64,000 nt of DNA from Aeromonas hydrophila subsp. hydrophila ATCC 7966 (GTDB lineage: Bacteria > Pseudomonadota > Gammaproteobacteria > Enterobacterales > Aeromonadaceae). Made by a program: the position numbers and the translations under genes. A model generated the notes under the pieces. The model was not told where the DNA came from, did not search any database, and saw only the letters and a program-made list of their open reading frames with translations. This document shows, piece after piece, positions 35,702 to 47,685 of the stretch. The stretch covers positions 1,431,001 to 1,495,000 of the forward strand of contig NC_008570.1 of NCBI RefSeq assembly GCF_000014805.1. The letters run 5' to 3'. Each line of letters begins with the position of its first letter. Position 1 is the stretch's first letter.

Positions 35702-37141
35702 TTACTCGACCATCATCACCTTGCAGGTGTTGGTACTGCCGACGGTTTCCATCTTGTCGCCGTGGGTCAGCAACACCATGTCGCCGCTTTGCAGCAGCCC
35801 CTTGGCCTTGAGCACGTCCAGCGCGTCGCGGCACACCTCGTAGACCGGCTTGGTCTCGTCGCCGTCGAACAGCACAGGGGTGACACCGCGGTAGAGGTTG
35901 GTCCAGGCCAGGGTCTTGTTGTGCGGTGACATGGCGAAGATCGGCAGGCCGGAGCTGATGCGGGACATCAGCAGCGGGGTGGTGCCCGATTCGGTCAGCG
36001 CCACGATCGCCTTGACCCCTTCCAGGTGGTTGGCCGCATACATGGTGGACATGGCGACGGCCTCTTCCACCGAAGTGAAGGTGTAGCTCATGCGGTGGTT
36101 GGAGACGTTCAGGCTCGGATGCTTCTCGGCACCGACGCAGACGCTGGCCATGGAGGTGACGGTCTCGATGGGGAACTGGCCGGCGGCGGTCTCGGCGGAG
36201 AGCATCACCGCATCGGTACCGTCCAGCACGGCGTTGGCCACGTCCATCACTTCGGCACGGGTCGGCAGCGGCGCGTTGATCATCGACTCCATCATCTGGG
36301 TGGCGGTGATGACCACGCGGTTCAGGCGGCGGGAGTGGCGAATGAGTTTTTTCTGCACGCCGACCAGCTCGGGATCGCCGATTTCGACGCCCAGATCACC
36401 ACGCGCCACCATGACGGCATCGGAGCCGAGGATGATGTCTTCCATCGCCTCGTCGGTGGCGACGGTTTCGGCGCGCTCGACCTTGGCCACGATCTTGGCG
36501 TTGGAGCCGGCTTCGCGGGCCAGCTCGCGGGCGTAGCGCAGGTCATCGCCGCAACGGGGGAAGGAGACGGCCAGGTAGTCCACGTTCATGCGGGCGGCGG
36601 TCTTGATGTCTTCCTTGTCCTTCTCGGTCAGGGCCGGGGCGGAGAGGCCGCCACCCTTCTTGTTGATGCCCTTGTTGTTGGAGAGCGGACCGGCCACGGT
36701 GACAGTAGTGTGGATGCGGGTGCCTTCGACCTGCTCCACCTTCAACTGCACGCGACCGTCGTCCAGCAGCAGGATGTCGCCGGCGATCACGTCGCCCGGC
36801 AGGCTCTTGTAGTCGATGCCGACCTGCTCCTGGCAGCCTTCACCCTTGCCGAGGGCGGCATCGAGGATGAACTTGTCGCCGACGGCCAGATAGATCTTGC
36901 CGTCCTTGAAGGTGGAAACACGGATCTTGGGGCCCTGCAGGTCGCCCATGATGGCGACGTGACGACCCAGCTTGGCGGCGATGTCACGCACCTGGTTGGC
37001 GCGCAGGATGTGGTCTTCAGCAGTGCCGTGGGAGAAGTTCATCCGCACCATGTCGGCACCGGCACGGATGATCCCCTCGAGGATCCCTTCGCGATCGGTG
37101 GCCGGACCGAGTGTGGTTACAATCTTTGTACGTCTTGGCAT
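35702..37141 (-). CDS. pykA: pyruvate kinase II (PykA type)
   Basis: A 479-residue glycolytic enzyme converting phosphoenolpyruvate and ADP to pyruvate and ATP. Length and wording match E. coli PykA rather than Pyk[41 protein letters not shown], and [12 protein letters not shown] with [10 protein letters not shown] in the active site. It ends [13 protein letters not shown]. The start at 37141 has GGAG 7 bases upstream; a longer frame to 37219 would cover the promoter and HexR-type site. hexR lies upstream on the same strand, conserving the pykA-hexR neighbourhood, though in E. coli the two genes are divergent. Confidence 0.96.
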   Translation of the reverse strand: MPRRTKIVTTLGPATDREGILEGIIRAGADMVRMNFSHGTAEDHILRANQVRDIAAKLGRHVAIMGDLQGPKIRVSTFKDGKIYLAVGDKFILDAALGKGEGCQEQVGIDYKSLPGDVIAGDILLLDDGRVQLKVEQVEGTRIHTTVTVAGPLSNNKGINKKGGGLSAPALTEKDKEDIKTAARMNVDYLAVSFPRCGDDLRYARELAREAGSNAKIVAKVERAETVATDEAMEDIILGSDAVMVARGDLGVEIGDPELVGVQKKLIRHSRRLNRVVITATQMMESMINAPLPTRAEVMDVANAVLDGTDAVMLSAETAAGQFPIETVTSMASVCVGAEKHPSLNVSNHRMSYTFTSVEEAVAMSTMYAANHLEGVKAIVALTESGTTPLLMSRISSGLPIFAMSPHNKTLAWTNLYRGVTPVLFDGDETKPVYEVCRDALDVLKAKGLLQSGDMVLLTHGDKMETVGSTNTCKVMMVE

Positions 37142-37236
37142 GAAAGACTCCAGTTTTGAAGTTGATATGACTTGAGATACTGCCCCGTCAAGCGCATGAC
37201 CCATTGCACCCGCTTGCAAGCCATCTGGGTGGCTTT

Positions 37237-37251
37237 TGTTACTAAATTACA
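37237..37251. promoter_or_regulatory. HexR-type box upstream of pykA
   Basis: A 15-base element beginning TGTTACT and ending ATTACA agrees at 13 of 15 positions with the gammaproteobacterial HexR consensus TGTARTTWWAYTACA. It lies ~100 bases before pykA and ~55 bases after hexR, fitting HexR control of pyruvate kinase. Confidence 0.65.
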
Positions 37252-37304
37252 ATACTACACCAAGGAAGGTGGCAGAGACAGCCGGGGGCCGAGGCCCCCG
37301 CTGC

Positions 37305-38159
37305 TTACGAAGAGTGGGGTGTATCAAAGCGGGATTCGCGCAAACCTTCTTTGACTTTCTTCAGGTTTTCGCGAAATTTCATGCCGCGGCGCAGGGTGAA
37401 ACCGGTCGCCAGCACGTCCACCAGGGCGAGCTGGGCGATGCGCGATGCCATCGGCATGTAGACGTCGGTGTCTTCCGGCACGTCCATGGAGAGCACCAGG
37501 TTGCACTCGCGCGCCAGCGGGGAGTCCTTGGCGGTCATGCCGATGACGGTGGCGTCGTTCTCGCGGGCCAGCGCGGCAATCTCCACCAGCGCCTTGGTGC
37601 GGCCGGTGTGGGAGATGAGCACCACCACGTCCCCTTCGCTGCTGTTGATGCAGCTCATGCGCATCATGACGATGTCATCGAAGCTCACCACCGGGATGTT
37701 GAAGCGGAAGAACTTGTTCTGGGCATCGCGGGCGACGGCGGAGGAGGCGCCGAGGCCAAAGAAGCTGATCTTCTTGGACTGGGTCAGGATATCGACGCAG
37801 CGATTGATGGCGGAGATGTCCAGGCTGTTCTTGGCGGCATCGAGGCAGGCCATGGTGGATTCGAAGATCTTGGCGGTATAGGTATCGGGCCCGTCTTCCG
37901 CCTCCACGTGGCGGTTCACATAGGGCGTACCGTTGGCCAGGCTCTGGGCCAGATGCAGTTTGAAATCGGGAAAGCCTTTGGTATCGAGACGGCGGCAGAA
38001 ACGGTTGACGGTCGGCTCGCTGACGTCAGCCATCTTGGCGAGGGTGGCGATACTGGAGTGGATGGCCGTCTGCGGGGAGGCCAGGATGACCTCGGCGACT
38101 TTACGCTCTGATTTACTGAAACTTTCCAAATTATTAGTAATTTTATCAAGGGTATTCAT
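37305..38159 (-). CDS. hexR: RpiR-family regulator HexR
   Basis: A 284-residue regulator of central carbon metabolism (glycolysis, Entner-Doudoroff, gluconeogenesis) that responds to KDPG in studied gammaproteobacteria. The N-terminal RpiR HTH (residues ~1-77: SKSERKVAEVILASPQTAIHSSIATLAKMADVSEPTVNRFCRRLDTKGFP) and C-terminal SIS sugar-phosphate domain (~125-255: SFFGLGASSAVARDAQNKFFRF, VVLISHTGRTK) are clear. The start MNTLDK aligns with E. coli HexR; GGTGG lies upstream. It is followed by pykA, and a HexR-like box precedes both genes. Confidence 0.95.
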   Translation of the reverse strand: MNTLDKITNNLESFSKSERKVAEVILASPQTAIHSSIATLAKMADVSEPTVNRFCRRLDTKGFPDFKLHLAQSLANGTPYVNRHVEAEDGPDTYTAKIFESTMACLDAAKNSLDISAINRCVDILTQSKKISFFGLGASSAVARDAQNKFFRFNIPVVSFDDIVMMRMSCINSSEGDVVVLISHTGRTKALVEIAALARENDATVIGMTAKDSPLARECNLVLSMDVPEDTDVYMPMASRIAQLALVDVLATGFTLRRGMKFRENLKKVKEGLRESRFDTPHSS

Positions 38160-38178
38160 CATCACCACCAGGCGTTTT

Positions 38179-38193
38179 TGTAATTTAGCTTCA
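38179..38193. promoter_or_regulatory. HexR-type box upstream of hexR
   Basis: A 15-base element starting TGTAATTTAG agrees at 13 of 15 positions with TGTARTTWWAYTACA. It lies 20 bases before the hexR start, suggesting autoregulation. Confidence 0.5.
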
Positions 38194-38345
38194 GTGTCTT
38201 TGCACTAAATTCATGGCTAAGCAGGTTTCCAATCAACTTGATGACTATACAAGACAAGCTCTTATCGAAACTAATCTCGGCCCTGCAAAGTATGACTCAT
38301 GTCTAATTATTTCGTTGTTTTGGTTACAAACTTCCAGTCATTCCG

Positions 38346-38359
38346 TGAAAGCGCTTACA
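38346..38359. promoter_or_regulatory. LacI-family-type operator upstream of glk (gap 38194-38508)
   Basis: TGAAAGCGCTTACA is a near-perfect 14-bp palindrome fitting the general LacI-family pattern TGNAANCGNTNNCA. It lies ~150 bases before glk. A second small palindrome GTTGC-AAA-GCAAC is at 38363-38375. The remaining gap has no convincing gene; an 80-codon frame at 38213-38455 lacks a ribosome site and coding character. Confidence 0.5.
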
Positions 38360-38508
38360 AATGTTGCAAAGCAACAACACTGTGAGCGGGCGCACAGTTG
38401 CACCCATCAAACGCGCCGCAAGGGGAGGGGCTCGGGTAGAATTGGCACCAAATAATAAGTGCGGGACGGTAACGGCCGCCCCGACCCCAGTAACGAAGGA
38501 GTTGTTTT

Positions 38509-39477
38509 ATGCAGCATACCCATGCGCTGGTCGGCGACGTAGGCGGCACCAATGCCCGGTTGGCCCTGTGCGAGCTGGCAACCGGCACCATTTCCCAGGC
38601 CAAGACCTATTCCGGGCTGGCCCATCCCAGTCTGGAAGCCGTGGTTCGCCTCTATCTGGATGAACACAAGGTGCAGGTGGGCGAAGCCTGCATCGCCATC
38701 GCCTGCCCCATCAACGGCGACTGGGTCGCCATGACCAACCACAGCTGGGAGTTTTCCATCAGCGAGATGCAGGCCAATCTGGGCCTGAGCCGGTTGCAGG
38801 TGATCAACGATTTTACCGCCGTCTCCATGGCGGTGCCGGTGCTGGACGCGGCTGACTGCATCCAGCTGGGAGGCGCGGCGCCCGTGGCTGGCAAGCCCAT
38901 CGCCATCTACGGGGCCGGTACAGGCCTTGGCGTGGCCCACCTGGTGCACACCGGCGAGCAGTGGTTGAGCCTGCCGGGCGAGGGCGGTCACGTGGACTTT
39001 GCCGCCAACAGCGAAGAAGAGGATGCGGTGCTGCAGGTGATGCGCGCCGAGCTGGGCCACGTCTCGGCCGAGCGGCTGCTCTCCGGCCCCGGCCTCGTCA
39101 ACATCTACCGTGGGCTGGTGAAATCCGACGGCCGCGAGCCGCAGGCGTTCGAACCCAAGGATATCACCGAGCGCGCGCTGGCGGGCGAGTGCCTGGACTG
39201 CCGCCGTACCTTGAGCCTGTTCTGCGTGCTGATGGGCCGCTTTGCCGGCAACCTGGCGCTCAACATGGGCACCTTCGGCGGCGTCTACATCGCCGGTGGC
39301 ATAGTGCCGCGCTTTCAGGAGTTCTTCATCGGCTCGGGCTTTCGGGTGGCCTTCGAAGACAAGGGGCGTTTCAAATCCTACCTCAAGGATATCCCCGTCT
39401 TCCTCATCACCCACGAGGGGCCGGGTCTGCTCGGCGCCGGCGCCTATCTGCGCCAGTCGCTCGGCATCAAGCTATAA
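38509..39477 (+). CDS. glk: glucokinase
   Basis: A 322-residue ATP-dependent glucokinase (E. coli Glk is 321 residues) making glucose-6-phosphate from cytoplasmic glucose. The N-terminal phosphate loop is [14 protein letters not shown]; the glucose-binding segment has NHSWEFS and [18 protein letters not shown] and GEGGHVDFA are the family's ATP/sugar motifs; the C-terminus has [19 protein letters not shown] precedes the ATG. It is divergent from hexR, with a candidate LacI-family operator in the shared upstream region. A terminator lies ~160 bases downstream. Confidence 0.96.
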   Translation: MQHTHALVGDVGGTNARLALCELATGTISQAKTYSGLAHPSLEAVVRLYLDEHKVQVGEACIAIACPINGDWVAMTNHSWEFSISEMQANLGLSRLQVINDFTAVSMAVPVLDAADCIQLGGAAPVAGKPIAIYGAGTGLGVAHLVHTGEQWLSLPGEGGHVDFAANSEEEDAVLQVMRAELGHVSAERLLSGPGLVNIYRGLVKSDGREPQAFEPKDITERALAGECLDCRRTLSLFCVLMGRFAGNLALNMGTFGGVYIAGGIVPRFQEFFIGSGFRVAFEDKGRFKSYLKDIPVFLITHEGPGLLGAGAYLRQSLGIKL

Positions 39478-39640
39478 GCAGGAGGCTTGCCGGGGGACGG
39501 ATCGGCCATGGTTCAGCCTTGATTCAGTGACCATGGCGTAGAGTGTCAACACGTACTCAAGAAGGCAGGGCTCCATAAGGAGTTGGGACTTGTCTTCATC
39601 CGCTGGGTGCGTTTGTCACCTGACAAGCCTGAACTGTTTC

Positions 39641-39666
39641 ACCGGCCCTCGCGGCCGGTTTTTTTA
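39641..39666 (+). terminator. Rho-independent terminator after glk
   Basis: ACCGGCC-CTCGC-GGCCGGT followed by a T tract. It lies in the ~300-base gap between glk and phoQ, which otherwise holds no gene. Confidence 0.85.
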
Positions 39667-39734
39667 TGCCTGCGCTTTGCCGGCTGGATGGGGATGTCGT
39701 CATCTACAACAAGGATGGGCCTGCGCCGCAATGG

Positions 39735-39762
39735 ACTGCGCCTGCCGGGTGGCAGGCGCAGT
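39735..39762 (-). terminator. hairpin downstream of phoQ
   Basis: A perfect 12-bp stem (ACTGCGCCTGCC/GGCAGGCGCAGT, 4-base loop) lies 15 bases beyond the phoQ stop. It lacks a U tract on the minus strand, so it may stabilise the 3' end rather than terminate by itself. Confidence 0.5.
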
Positions 39763-39776
39763 GGGTAGGGATGGGC

Positions 39777-41159
39777 TCAGGGCAGGTCGAGGGTGAAGCG
39801 GGCGCCTCCGAGCGGGGATTCATCCACCATGATCTGGCCGCCGTAGCTGTGCACGATTTCGGTGACCACCGCCAGCCCGATGCCCTGGCCGGGGGAGCTG
39901 TCGGCGCGTACCCCGCGCTGGAAGATTTGCTGCGACTTGCCGGGGTCGATGCCGGGGCCGTCGTCTTCGATCTCGATCCGCAGCCGGTCGAGCCGGCGGC
40001 TCACCGTCACCTTGATCTCGCTGATGGCGAACTTGAAGGCGTTGTCGAGCAGGTTGCCCATCAGCTCCATCAAGTCCCCCTGCTCGCCGGCGAAGAAGAC
40101 GTCGTCATCGAACTTGAAGCGGGTCTGCAGCTTCTTGTGGCGATAGACCTTGGCGAGGCTGGCCAGCAGCTTCTCGATGAGGGGCACCGGCTCGGTACCC
40201 TTGCTGGCGAGGCGCTTGCGGCCGGTGACGGCACGGCGCAGCTGGTACTGGATGATCTGATCCATGGTCAGGATCTGCTCATTGATGTTGTCGTGGATGT
40301 CGCGCCCCAGCTTGACCTCCTGCGCCGTCATCTGGATCAGCGCCAGCCGGGTTTTCAGGCTGTGGGCCAGATCGTTCAGGGCGTGCTGGTAGCGCTGGGT
40401 CTGCTGCCGTTCGTTCTCCAGCAGCTGGTTGACCGACTCGGTCAGCGGCGTCAGCTCCCGCTCATAGTCGTTGGAGAGCGCCTCCCGCTTGCCGGCCCGG
40501 ATCTCGTCCATCTGGCGCGCCATGGTGCGCAGGGAGCCCAGGCTCCAGAAGCTGGTGAGCAGCAGCAGGGCGCCGAGCAGAGAGTAGGCGAGCAGGGCCT
40601 GGCGGATGCACTGGTAGAGGTAATCGCGGGTCTGGGCCAGATAGCGCTTGGCCGAATCGACCATCACCACGTAATAGGTGGTGGGGCCGTCGCCGTGATT
40701 GCGCAAAAAGCGCAGGCTGTAAATGAAGTAGCTCTCGCCGTTCTTGATGGTGTGACGCTTGAAGAAGTAGTCCTGATCCAGCCCGCCCAGATACTTCATC
40801 AGATCCTGGCAGATGGTGTCCCTGGCCTGGATCACCTCCGGCATGTGCATGCTGGACCAGCTCAGCTGGCCATCGGCCCGGCAGATCAGGGTATCCAGAT
40901 TGGGGTCGACGGCATCCGGGGTGATCCGGCCCAGATCCGTGGTGGCATGGGCGTCCGGCAGTTTGGAGGAGAACAGCTTGGAGAGGTTCTCCTGCATGCG
41001 GGTGCTGGCCTTCTGGGCTTGCTCCTCGGTGTGACCCAGATAGAGGATGTAGACCGAGAAGGCCATGATGAGCGCGATGACCAGCATGGCGCTCAGCATC
41101 AGCTTGATGTGCAGCGAGCGGCGGATGAAGCGCATGGGGCGCAGCAGACGAACGTCCAT
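39777..41159 (-). CDS. phoQ: sensor histidine kinase PhoQ
   Basis: A 460-residue inner-membrane sensor that in enterics responds to Mg2+, acidity and antimicrobial peptides. Helix 1 (~HIKLMLSAMLVIALIMAFSVYILYL), a ~150-residue periplasmic sensor, helix 2 (~LLAYSLLGALLLLTSFW), HAMP, and the PhoQ-type H-box DLAHSLKTRLAL with His266 are seen. The ATPase domain has NLLDNAFKFA, EDDGPGI and GQGIGLAVV. The periplasmic domain is less acidic than in enterics, so ligand specificity may differ. The ATG at 41159 overlaps the phoP stop (TGATG); an alternative GTG at 41168 adds three residues. Confidence 0.9.
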   Translation of the reverse strand: MDVRLLRPMRFIRRSLHIKLMLSAMLVIALIMAFSVYILYLGHTEEQAQKASTRMQENLSKLFSSKLPDAHATTDLGRITPDAVDPNLDTLICRADGQLSWSSMHMPEVIQARDTICQDLMKYLGGLDQDYFFKRHTIKNGESYFIYSLRFLRNHGDGPTTYYVVMVDSAKRYLAQTRDYLYQCIRQALLAYSLLGALLLLTSFWSLGSLRTMARQMDEIRAGKREALSNDYERELTPLTESVNQLLENERQQTQRYQHALNDLAHSLKTRLALIQMTAQEVKLGRDIHDNINEQILTMDQIIQYQLRRAVTGRKRLASKGTEPVPLIEKLLASLAKVYRHKKLQTRFKFDDDVFFAGEQGDLMELMGNLLDNAFKFAISEIKVTVSRRLDRLRIEIEDDGPGIDPGKSQQIFQRGVRADSSPGQGIGLAVVTEIVHSYGGQIMVDESPLGGARFTLDLP

Positions 41160-41833
41160 CAGTTGCACGACAGGTTGAAGATGTAACCTTGGCGGCGGAT
41201 GGTGGAGATGGGCTGGATGGTCCCCTCCGGATCCAGCTTCTTGCGCAGCCGGCTCACCATCACCTCGATGGTGTTGGGGTCCCCCTCGCCATCGCCATAG
41301 AGCTGGTCCAGCAGTTGCTGCTTAGAGACCACCTGGCGGGCGTTGCGCATCAGGTATTCGAGGATCAGGTATTCAAAGCTGGTGAGCACCACCGGGGTGC
41401 CGGCGATGGTCAGCTCCTTGCGGGAGAGATCCAGTTCGTAGTCGCCGGCCTTGACCCTGGGGGAGATGAAGCCGGCGCTGCGGCGCACCAGGGCGTTGAG
41501 GCGGGCCAGCAGTTCGTCCTTCTGGAACGGCTTGACCAGGTAGTCGTCCGCTCCGGCTTCCAGCCCTTCCACCTTGTCCTGCCAGTTGCCGCGGGCGGTC
41601 AATACGATGATGGGGAAGGGGATCTGCTGCTCGCGCAGCTGGCGGATGAGTTGCAGGCCGTCCATGTCCGGCAGGCCCAGATCGATGATGGCCACGTCGA
41701 TGGGATAGTCGGCGGCGTAATGCAGTGCCACCTGGGCGCTGTCGGTGCTGTGTACCTGATTCTGGGCTTCGGTCAGCAGGGTGCTGAGGTGGTGATTGAG
41801 CAGCTTGTCGTCTTCGACCAACAATATTTTCAT
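41159..41833 (-). CDS. phoP: response regulator PhoP
   Basis: A 224-residue OmpR-family regulator (E. coli PhoP is 223). The receiver domain has EDD, the phospho-acceptor Asp51 in AIIDLGLPD, LTARGNWQDKVEGLEAGADDY and VKPF. The DNA-binding domain ends MVSRLRKKL and RRQGYIFNL. It is coupled to phoQ by a one-base stop/start overlap. The start MKILLVED at 41833 aligns with E. coli; upstream in-frame ATGs at 41848 and 41866 have no better ribosome site. It lies 138 bases downstream of rtxE in the same direction with no clear terminator between, so read-through from the toxin secretion operon is possible. Confidence 0.92.
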   Translation of the reverse strand: MKILLVEDDKLLNHHLSTLLTEAQNQVHSTDSAQVALHYAADYPIDVAIIDLGLPDMDGLQLIRQLREQQIPFPIIVLTARGNWQDKVEGLEAGADDYLVKPFQKDELLARLNALVRRSAGFISPRVKAGDYELDLSRKELTIAGTPVVLTSFEYLILEYLMRNARQVVSKQQLLDQLYGDGEGDPNTIEVMVSRLRKKLDPEGTIQPISTIRRQGYIFNLSCN

Positions 41834-41971
41834 AAGGTGCGCGATCATGGGGATCCAGGCTGTCAATTAGAGGGCTTATGACGGGGAGAGTCAATCCGGA
41901 TCCTAACAGCCCTGGCTGTATCGGGACTGAATCAGCCCGCCATTACTCACCACCCCATCATTAGCCACTTC

Positions 41972-44137
41972 CTAGCCAGTGTGAGTCAGGGTCTGACTTG
42001 TCTCAGCTCCGGTCTGCTGACGCCACAGCCTGGCATAGAGCCCCTCGCGGGCCAGCAGTTCATCATGGCTGCCCGACTCCACTATCTGCCCTGCCTCCAT
42101 CACCAGGATACGGTCCGCTTCGCGCAGGGTATTGAGGCGATGGGCGATGCTGATGAGGGTGCGGCCGCGGCGGATGGCCGCCATGTTGGCCATGATGGCC
42201 GCTTCCGACTCATAGTCGAGGGCCGAGGTGGCCTCGTCGAGCAGCAGGATCCTGGGGTTGACCAGCAGGGCGCGGGCCAGGGCAATGCGCTGGCGCTGGC
42301 CGCCCGACAAGCGGGCTCCCTTCTCTCCTACCTGTTGCTCGAAGCCATGGGGCAGCTCGCGAATGAAGGCGAGGGCACCGGCCAGCTGCGCCGCCTGCTC
42401 CAGTTCGGCCTGGGTGGCATCGGGGCGGCAGATGCGGATGTTGTCGGCGATGGTGCCGGAGAACAGCACGCTCTCCTGCAGCACCACGCTCATGTTGCGG
42501 CGCAGGGAGACGGGGTCGGCGATGGCGAGATCCATGTTGTCCACCAGTACCTGGCCGTGCTGAGGCACATAGAGCCGCTGCAGCAAACGGGTCAGGGTGC
42601 TCTTGCCGCAGCCGGACGGCCCCGTGATGCCGATGAACTGCCCCGGCTCAATGGTGAGGGAGAGGTTGGCCAGCACCTCGGGGGCATCCGGCTGGTAACG
42701 AAAGCGGATGTGGCGAAACTCGATGGCACCCTGGAGGGCGGGCACGGAGGCGAGCCCGTTGTTGCCATGCTCCGGCGCCTCGTCGAGGATGTCGCCGACC
42801 CGGCGCAGGGCGATCAGGGTGTGCTGAAAATCCTGCCACACCTGGGCCAGGCGCAGCACCGGCTGGGTGACGTGGCCGGCCAGCATGTTGAAGGCGACCA
42901 GTTCCCCCGGGCTCATGCGACCGTTCAGTACCTCGCCGACCCCGAGCCAGAGCAGCAGGGCGGCGGTGAGTTTTTGCACCAGATCGATGCCCTGGCCGGC
43001 CGCCAACCCCACCTTTTTGGCCTGAAAGCCCCGTCTGAGCTGGCGTGCCAGCAGGCGCTGCCACTCCTGGTAGAAGCGGCGTTCGGTGGCCGTGGTCTTG
43101 ATGGTTTCGATGCCGGTGACCGCCTCGGTCAGAAAGCTGGTGGCATCGGCATCCGCCTGATACTCCGCCTCGACCTTTCTGCGCACCAGCGGCCCTATCA
43201 GCAGCCAGAGCAGGAAGTAGATCAGCAGCGAGCCCAGCACGCAGGCGGTCAGGCGCGGGGCGTAGTGAAACATGACCCCGACGAACAGCAGGATGAACAG
43301 CAGATCCAGCACCAGCATCAGGGTCGAGCCGGTGAGGAACTGGCGGATCTGGGCCATCTCCTTGACCCGGGCGATGATCTGGCCGGTCTGGCGGGCCTTG
43401 AAATAGCCGATGGGCAGGCCGACCAGATGGCGATAGAGCTTGCCGGAGAGCTCGGCATTGACCTGGTTGGCCAGGTGACCGAACACCTGGCCGCGCAGAA
43501 AGCCGTAGAGCGGCTCGGCGCAGGCCAGTGCCACCATGGCCAGGGCCAGCACGTGCAGACTGCCGAGGCTGCGCCCCACCAGCACCTTGTCGATGATGTT
43601 CTCGAACAGCAGCGGACTGGCGAGGGCGATGAGCTGCAGCAAGATGGCGAAACAGAAGACGTCCCGCAGCTGTTTCTGCTGGCGCAGCACCGCCGGGCTG
43701 AACCAGCTCAGCCCGAATTTGACCTCGGCTTGGGTGAGATCCTGCTGGGCCAGCAACAGAAAGTGCCACTGCGCCGCCTCGGCCTGGCTCGGCAGCGGTT
43801 GCTGCCCGCTGCTGCCGCTGGCGGGATCAAACAGCAGCCAGCCCTCTGGCGTGATGGCGGTGATGGTGTACCAGCGGCCATCCCGCTTGAGCAAGGTCGG
43901 CAGCGGCAGCGCCGCGAGCGGGCAGCCCGGCCCCTGCGACAGGGCGCTGCGCAGGCCAAGACGGGCAGCGGCTTCCCGCACCGTCAGATCGGGCGGTGCC
44001 AGATCGCACCCCAGGGCGTGGGCCAGCTGTTCGGCATCGGCCGTCAGCATCAGCTGGTGCGCTGCGTGGGTGAGGGCGGCGAGGGCGCCATTGGCGACAG
44101 GGGCGCTGTCGGCGGCGTGGGTCTGCTGCATCGTCAT
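41972..44137 (-). CDS. rtxE: type I secretion ABC transporter RtxE (MARTX export)
   Basis: A 721-residue transporter ATPase. An N-terminal C39-like domain (residues ~1-150, without an obvious catalytic Cys) precedes six membrane helices (~160-440) and an ABC domain: Walker A GPSGCGKST, signature LSGGQRQR, Walker B ILLLDEATS, and IAHRLNTL. MARTX loci use two paralogous ATPases, RtxB and RtxE, as a heteromeric channel motor. This is the third gene of rtxBDE and its start overlaps the rtxD stop (ATGA). Both Walker motifs are intact. Confidence 0.93.
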   Translation of the reverse strand: MTMQQTHAADSAPVANGALAALTHAAHQLMLTADAEQLAHALGCDLAPPDLTVREAAARLGLRSALSQGPGCPLAALPLPTLLKRDGRWYTITAITPEGWLLFDPASGSSGQQPLPSQAEAAQWHFLLLAQQDLTQAEVKFGLSWFSPAVLRQQKQLRDVFCFAILLQLIALASPLLFENIIDKVLVGRSLGSLHVLALAMVALACAEPLYGFLRGQVFGHLANQVNAELSGKLYRHLVGLPIGYFKARQTGQIIARVKEMAQIRQFLTGSTLMLVLDLLFILLFVGVMFHYAPRLTACVLGSLLIYFLLWLLIGPLVRRKVEAEYQADADATSFLTEAVTGIETIKTTATERRFYQEWQRLLARQLRRGFQAKKVGLAAGQGIDLVQKLTAALLLWLGVGEVLNGRMSPGELVAFNMLAGHVTQPVLRLAQVWQDFQHTLIALRRVGDILDEAPEHGNNGLASVPALQGAIEFRHIRFRYQPDAPEVLANLSLTIEPGQFIGITGPSGCGKSTLTRLLQRLYVPQHGQVLVDNMDLAIADPVSLRRNMSVVLQESVLFSGTIADNIRICRPDATQAELEQAAQLAGALAFIRELPHGFEQQVGEKGARLSGGQRQRIALARALLVNPRILLLDEATSALDYESEAAIMANMAAIRRGRTLISIAHRLNTLREADRILVMEAGQIVESGSHDELLAREGLYARLWRQQTGAETSQTLTHTG

Positions 44138-45494
44138 CGCTCCCGCAGCGCCTCGGCCTGATACTCGCGAATGGGGCTCAGCAGATAGTCGATGACCCGG
44201 CGCCGGTCGGTCTTGATCTCCGCCACCACCGACATGCCGGGGGTGAGCTTGACGGGCTGCTGGTCGATCAGCATCTCGTCCCGGCTCAGCTTGACCCTGG
44301 CGGCAAAGACCAGCCCCAGCTGCTCATCGGCGGTGGCGTCGCGCGACACGCTCACCAGCTCGCCATCTATGGTGCCGTAGCGGGTGTAGGGGAAGGCATC
44401 CACCTTGATGCTCACCGCCTGCCCCTCGTGCACGAAGCCGATGTCCTTGTTGAGGATCTTCACCTCGGCGAGCTGCACCCCTTCGTTGGGCACGATCACC
44501 AGCAACTGCTGGGCTGGCTGCACCACGGCGCCCTGAGTGTGAATGGCCAGCTGCTGCACCGTGCCGGCCACGGGGGCGCGGATCACCTCCAGATGTTCCC
44601 GCTCGCGCAGCTTGGCGAGCTCCTGCTCGATGGCGGTCAGCTGCAGCCTGGCCTGCTGGCGTTTCTCGATCCACTCCCGCTGCTTTTGTGCCTTGAAGCC
44701 GGCCAGCCGCTCCTGCAGGCTTTGCTGCTGGGATTGCAGCACCTCGAGCTCCGCCCGCTGCTGGGCGAGCTGACGCTGGGTCTCCAGCAGCTCTTTTTCC
44801 TGCTCCAGATACTCCACCCGGGAGATGGCATGGGACTGGCTCAGGGTCTGACGGGCCTGCAGGCGGGGACGGATGTTGGCCAGCAGGGTGGTGAGAGAAG
44901 CCATGTCACCCCGTCTGGCGGCCTGGTTGGCCTGGTTGACCCCGAGCTCGGCCTGCAGGTTGCCGAGAGTGCTGTGAAATTCGTGCAGTTCGCTCTGGTA
45001 GTTCTCCACCAGCGCCTGCTGCTGCTCCGGCGTGAGCCTGAGATAGTCCGGATGCTGATCGGGGGTCTGGTCACGGTAGAGCGACTGGTAGCGGATCAAC
45101 GTCTGGTACTGGAACGCCTGCTGCTGGCGCAAGCGGCTCAGATCCTGGCTGACCCCGAGAGTATTGAGGGTCAGCAGCGGCGCATCGGCGGCAACCGCCT
45201 GACCGTCTTCCACGTGGATGCTCACCACTCTGGCCTGCTCGTAGGACTGGATCATCTGGCTGCGGCCAAGCACCAGCAAGCGGCCGCTGGCGGTGGCCTG
45301 GATGTCTAGCTCGCCCCAGCAGGCCCACAGCAGGGTCAGCAGCACGCCGGCGCTGAGGGTCAGCGCCGTGATGCGGGCAAAGGGAGAGGGGGGCGTCTCG
45401 GCCAGCGCCAGGTGGGCCGGCAGAAAGCCGTAGTGGGTATCCGCCTGCCGAGGTGGACGGGGTTGGCGAAAGCGGGCCAGCCAGGTACGCAGAT

Positions 45495-45498
<4 letters not shown>
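44134..45498 (-). CDS. rtxD: type I secretion membrane fusion protein RtxD
   Basis: A 454-residue HlyD-family adaptor linking the RtxB/RtxE ATPases to TolC for MARTX export. A cytoplasmic N-terminus (~45 residues) and one membrane helix (ARITALTLSAGVLLTLLWACW) are followed by the lipoyl half-motif GRLLVLGRSQMIQSYEQARV and a very long Q-rich coiled coil (residues ~130-310). VIRAPVAGTVQQL completes the lipoyl domain, and the barrel ends GMSVVAEIKT. The ATG at 45498 has GAGGAG upstream and overlaps the rtxB stop; a longer frame to 45627 is rejected. Confidence 0.94.
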
Positions 45499-47582
<2,084 letters not shown>

Positions 47583-47656
47583 AATATACCCCGTTGCCGC
47601 GTTTAAACCCCTCCTGTTTATATGGAGCGAGGTGACCTGTTACAGGCAGGGCGCGC

Positions 47657-47685
47657 ATACTAACGAGCCGATAATTATCTGTCAA
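47657..47685 (-). promoter_or_regulatory. promoter of rtxBDE
   Basis: On the minus strand TTGACA (complement of 47680-47685), a 17-base spacer, then TAGTAT (complement of 47657-47662). A perfect -35 and reasonable -10 give a leader of ~65-70 bases before rtxB. An imperfect inverted repeat (GCGCGCATA near 47651, TATGTGCGC near 47690) brackets it. Confidence 0.65.

Noticed and set aside
38213..38455. 80-codon plus-strand frame between hexR and glk
   Set aside because: No ribosome site, no recognisable domain, and it overlaps candidate regulatory sites.
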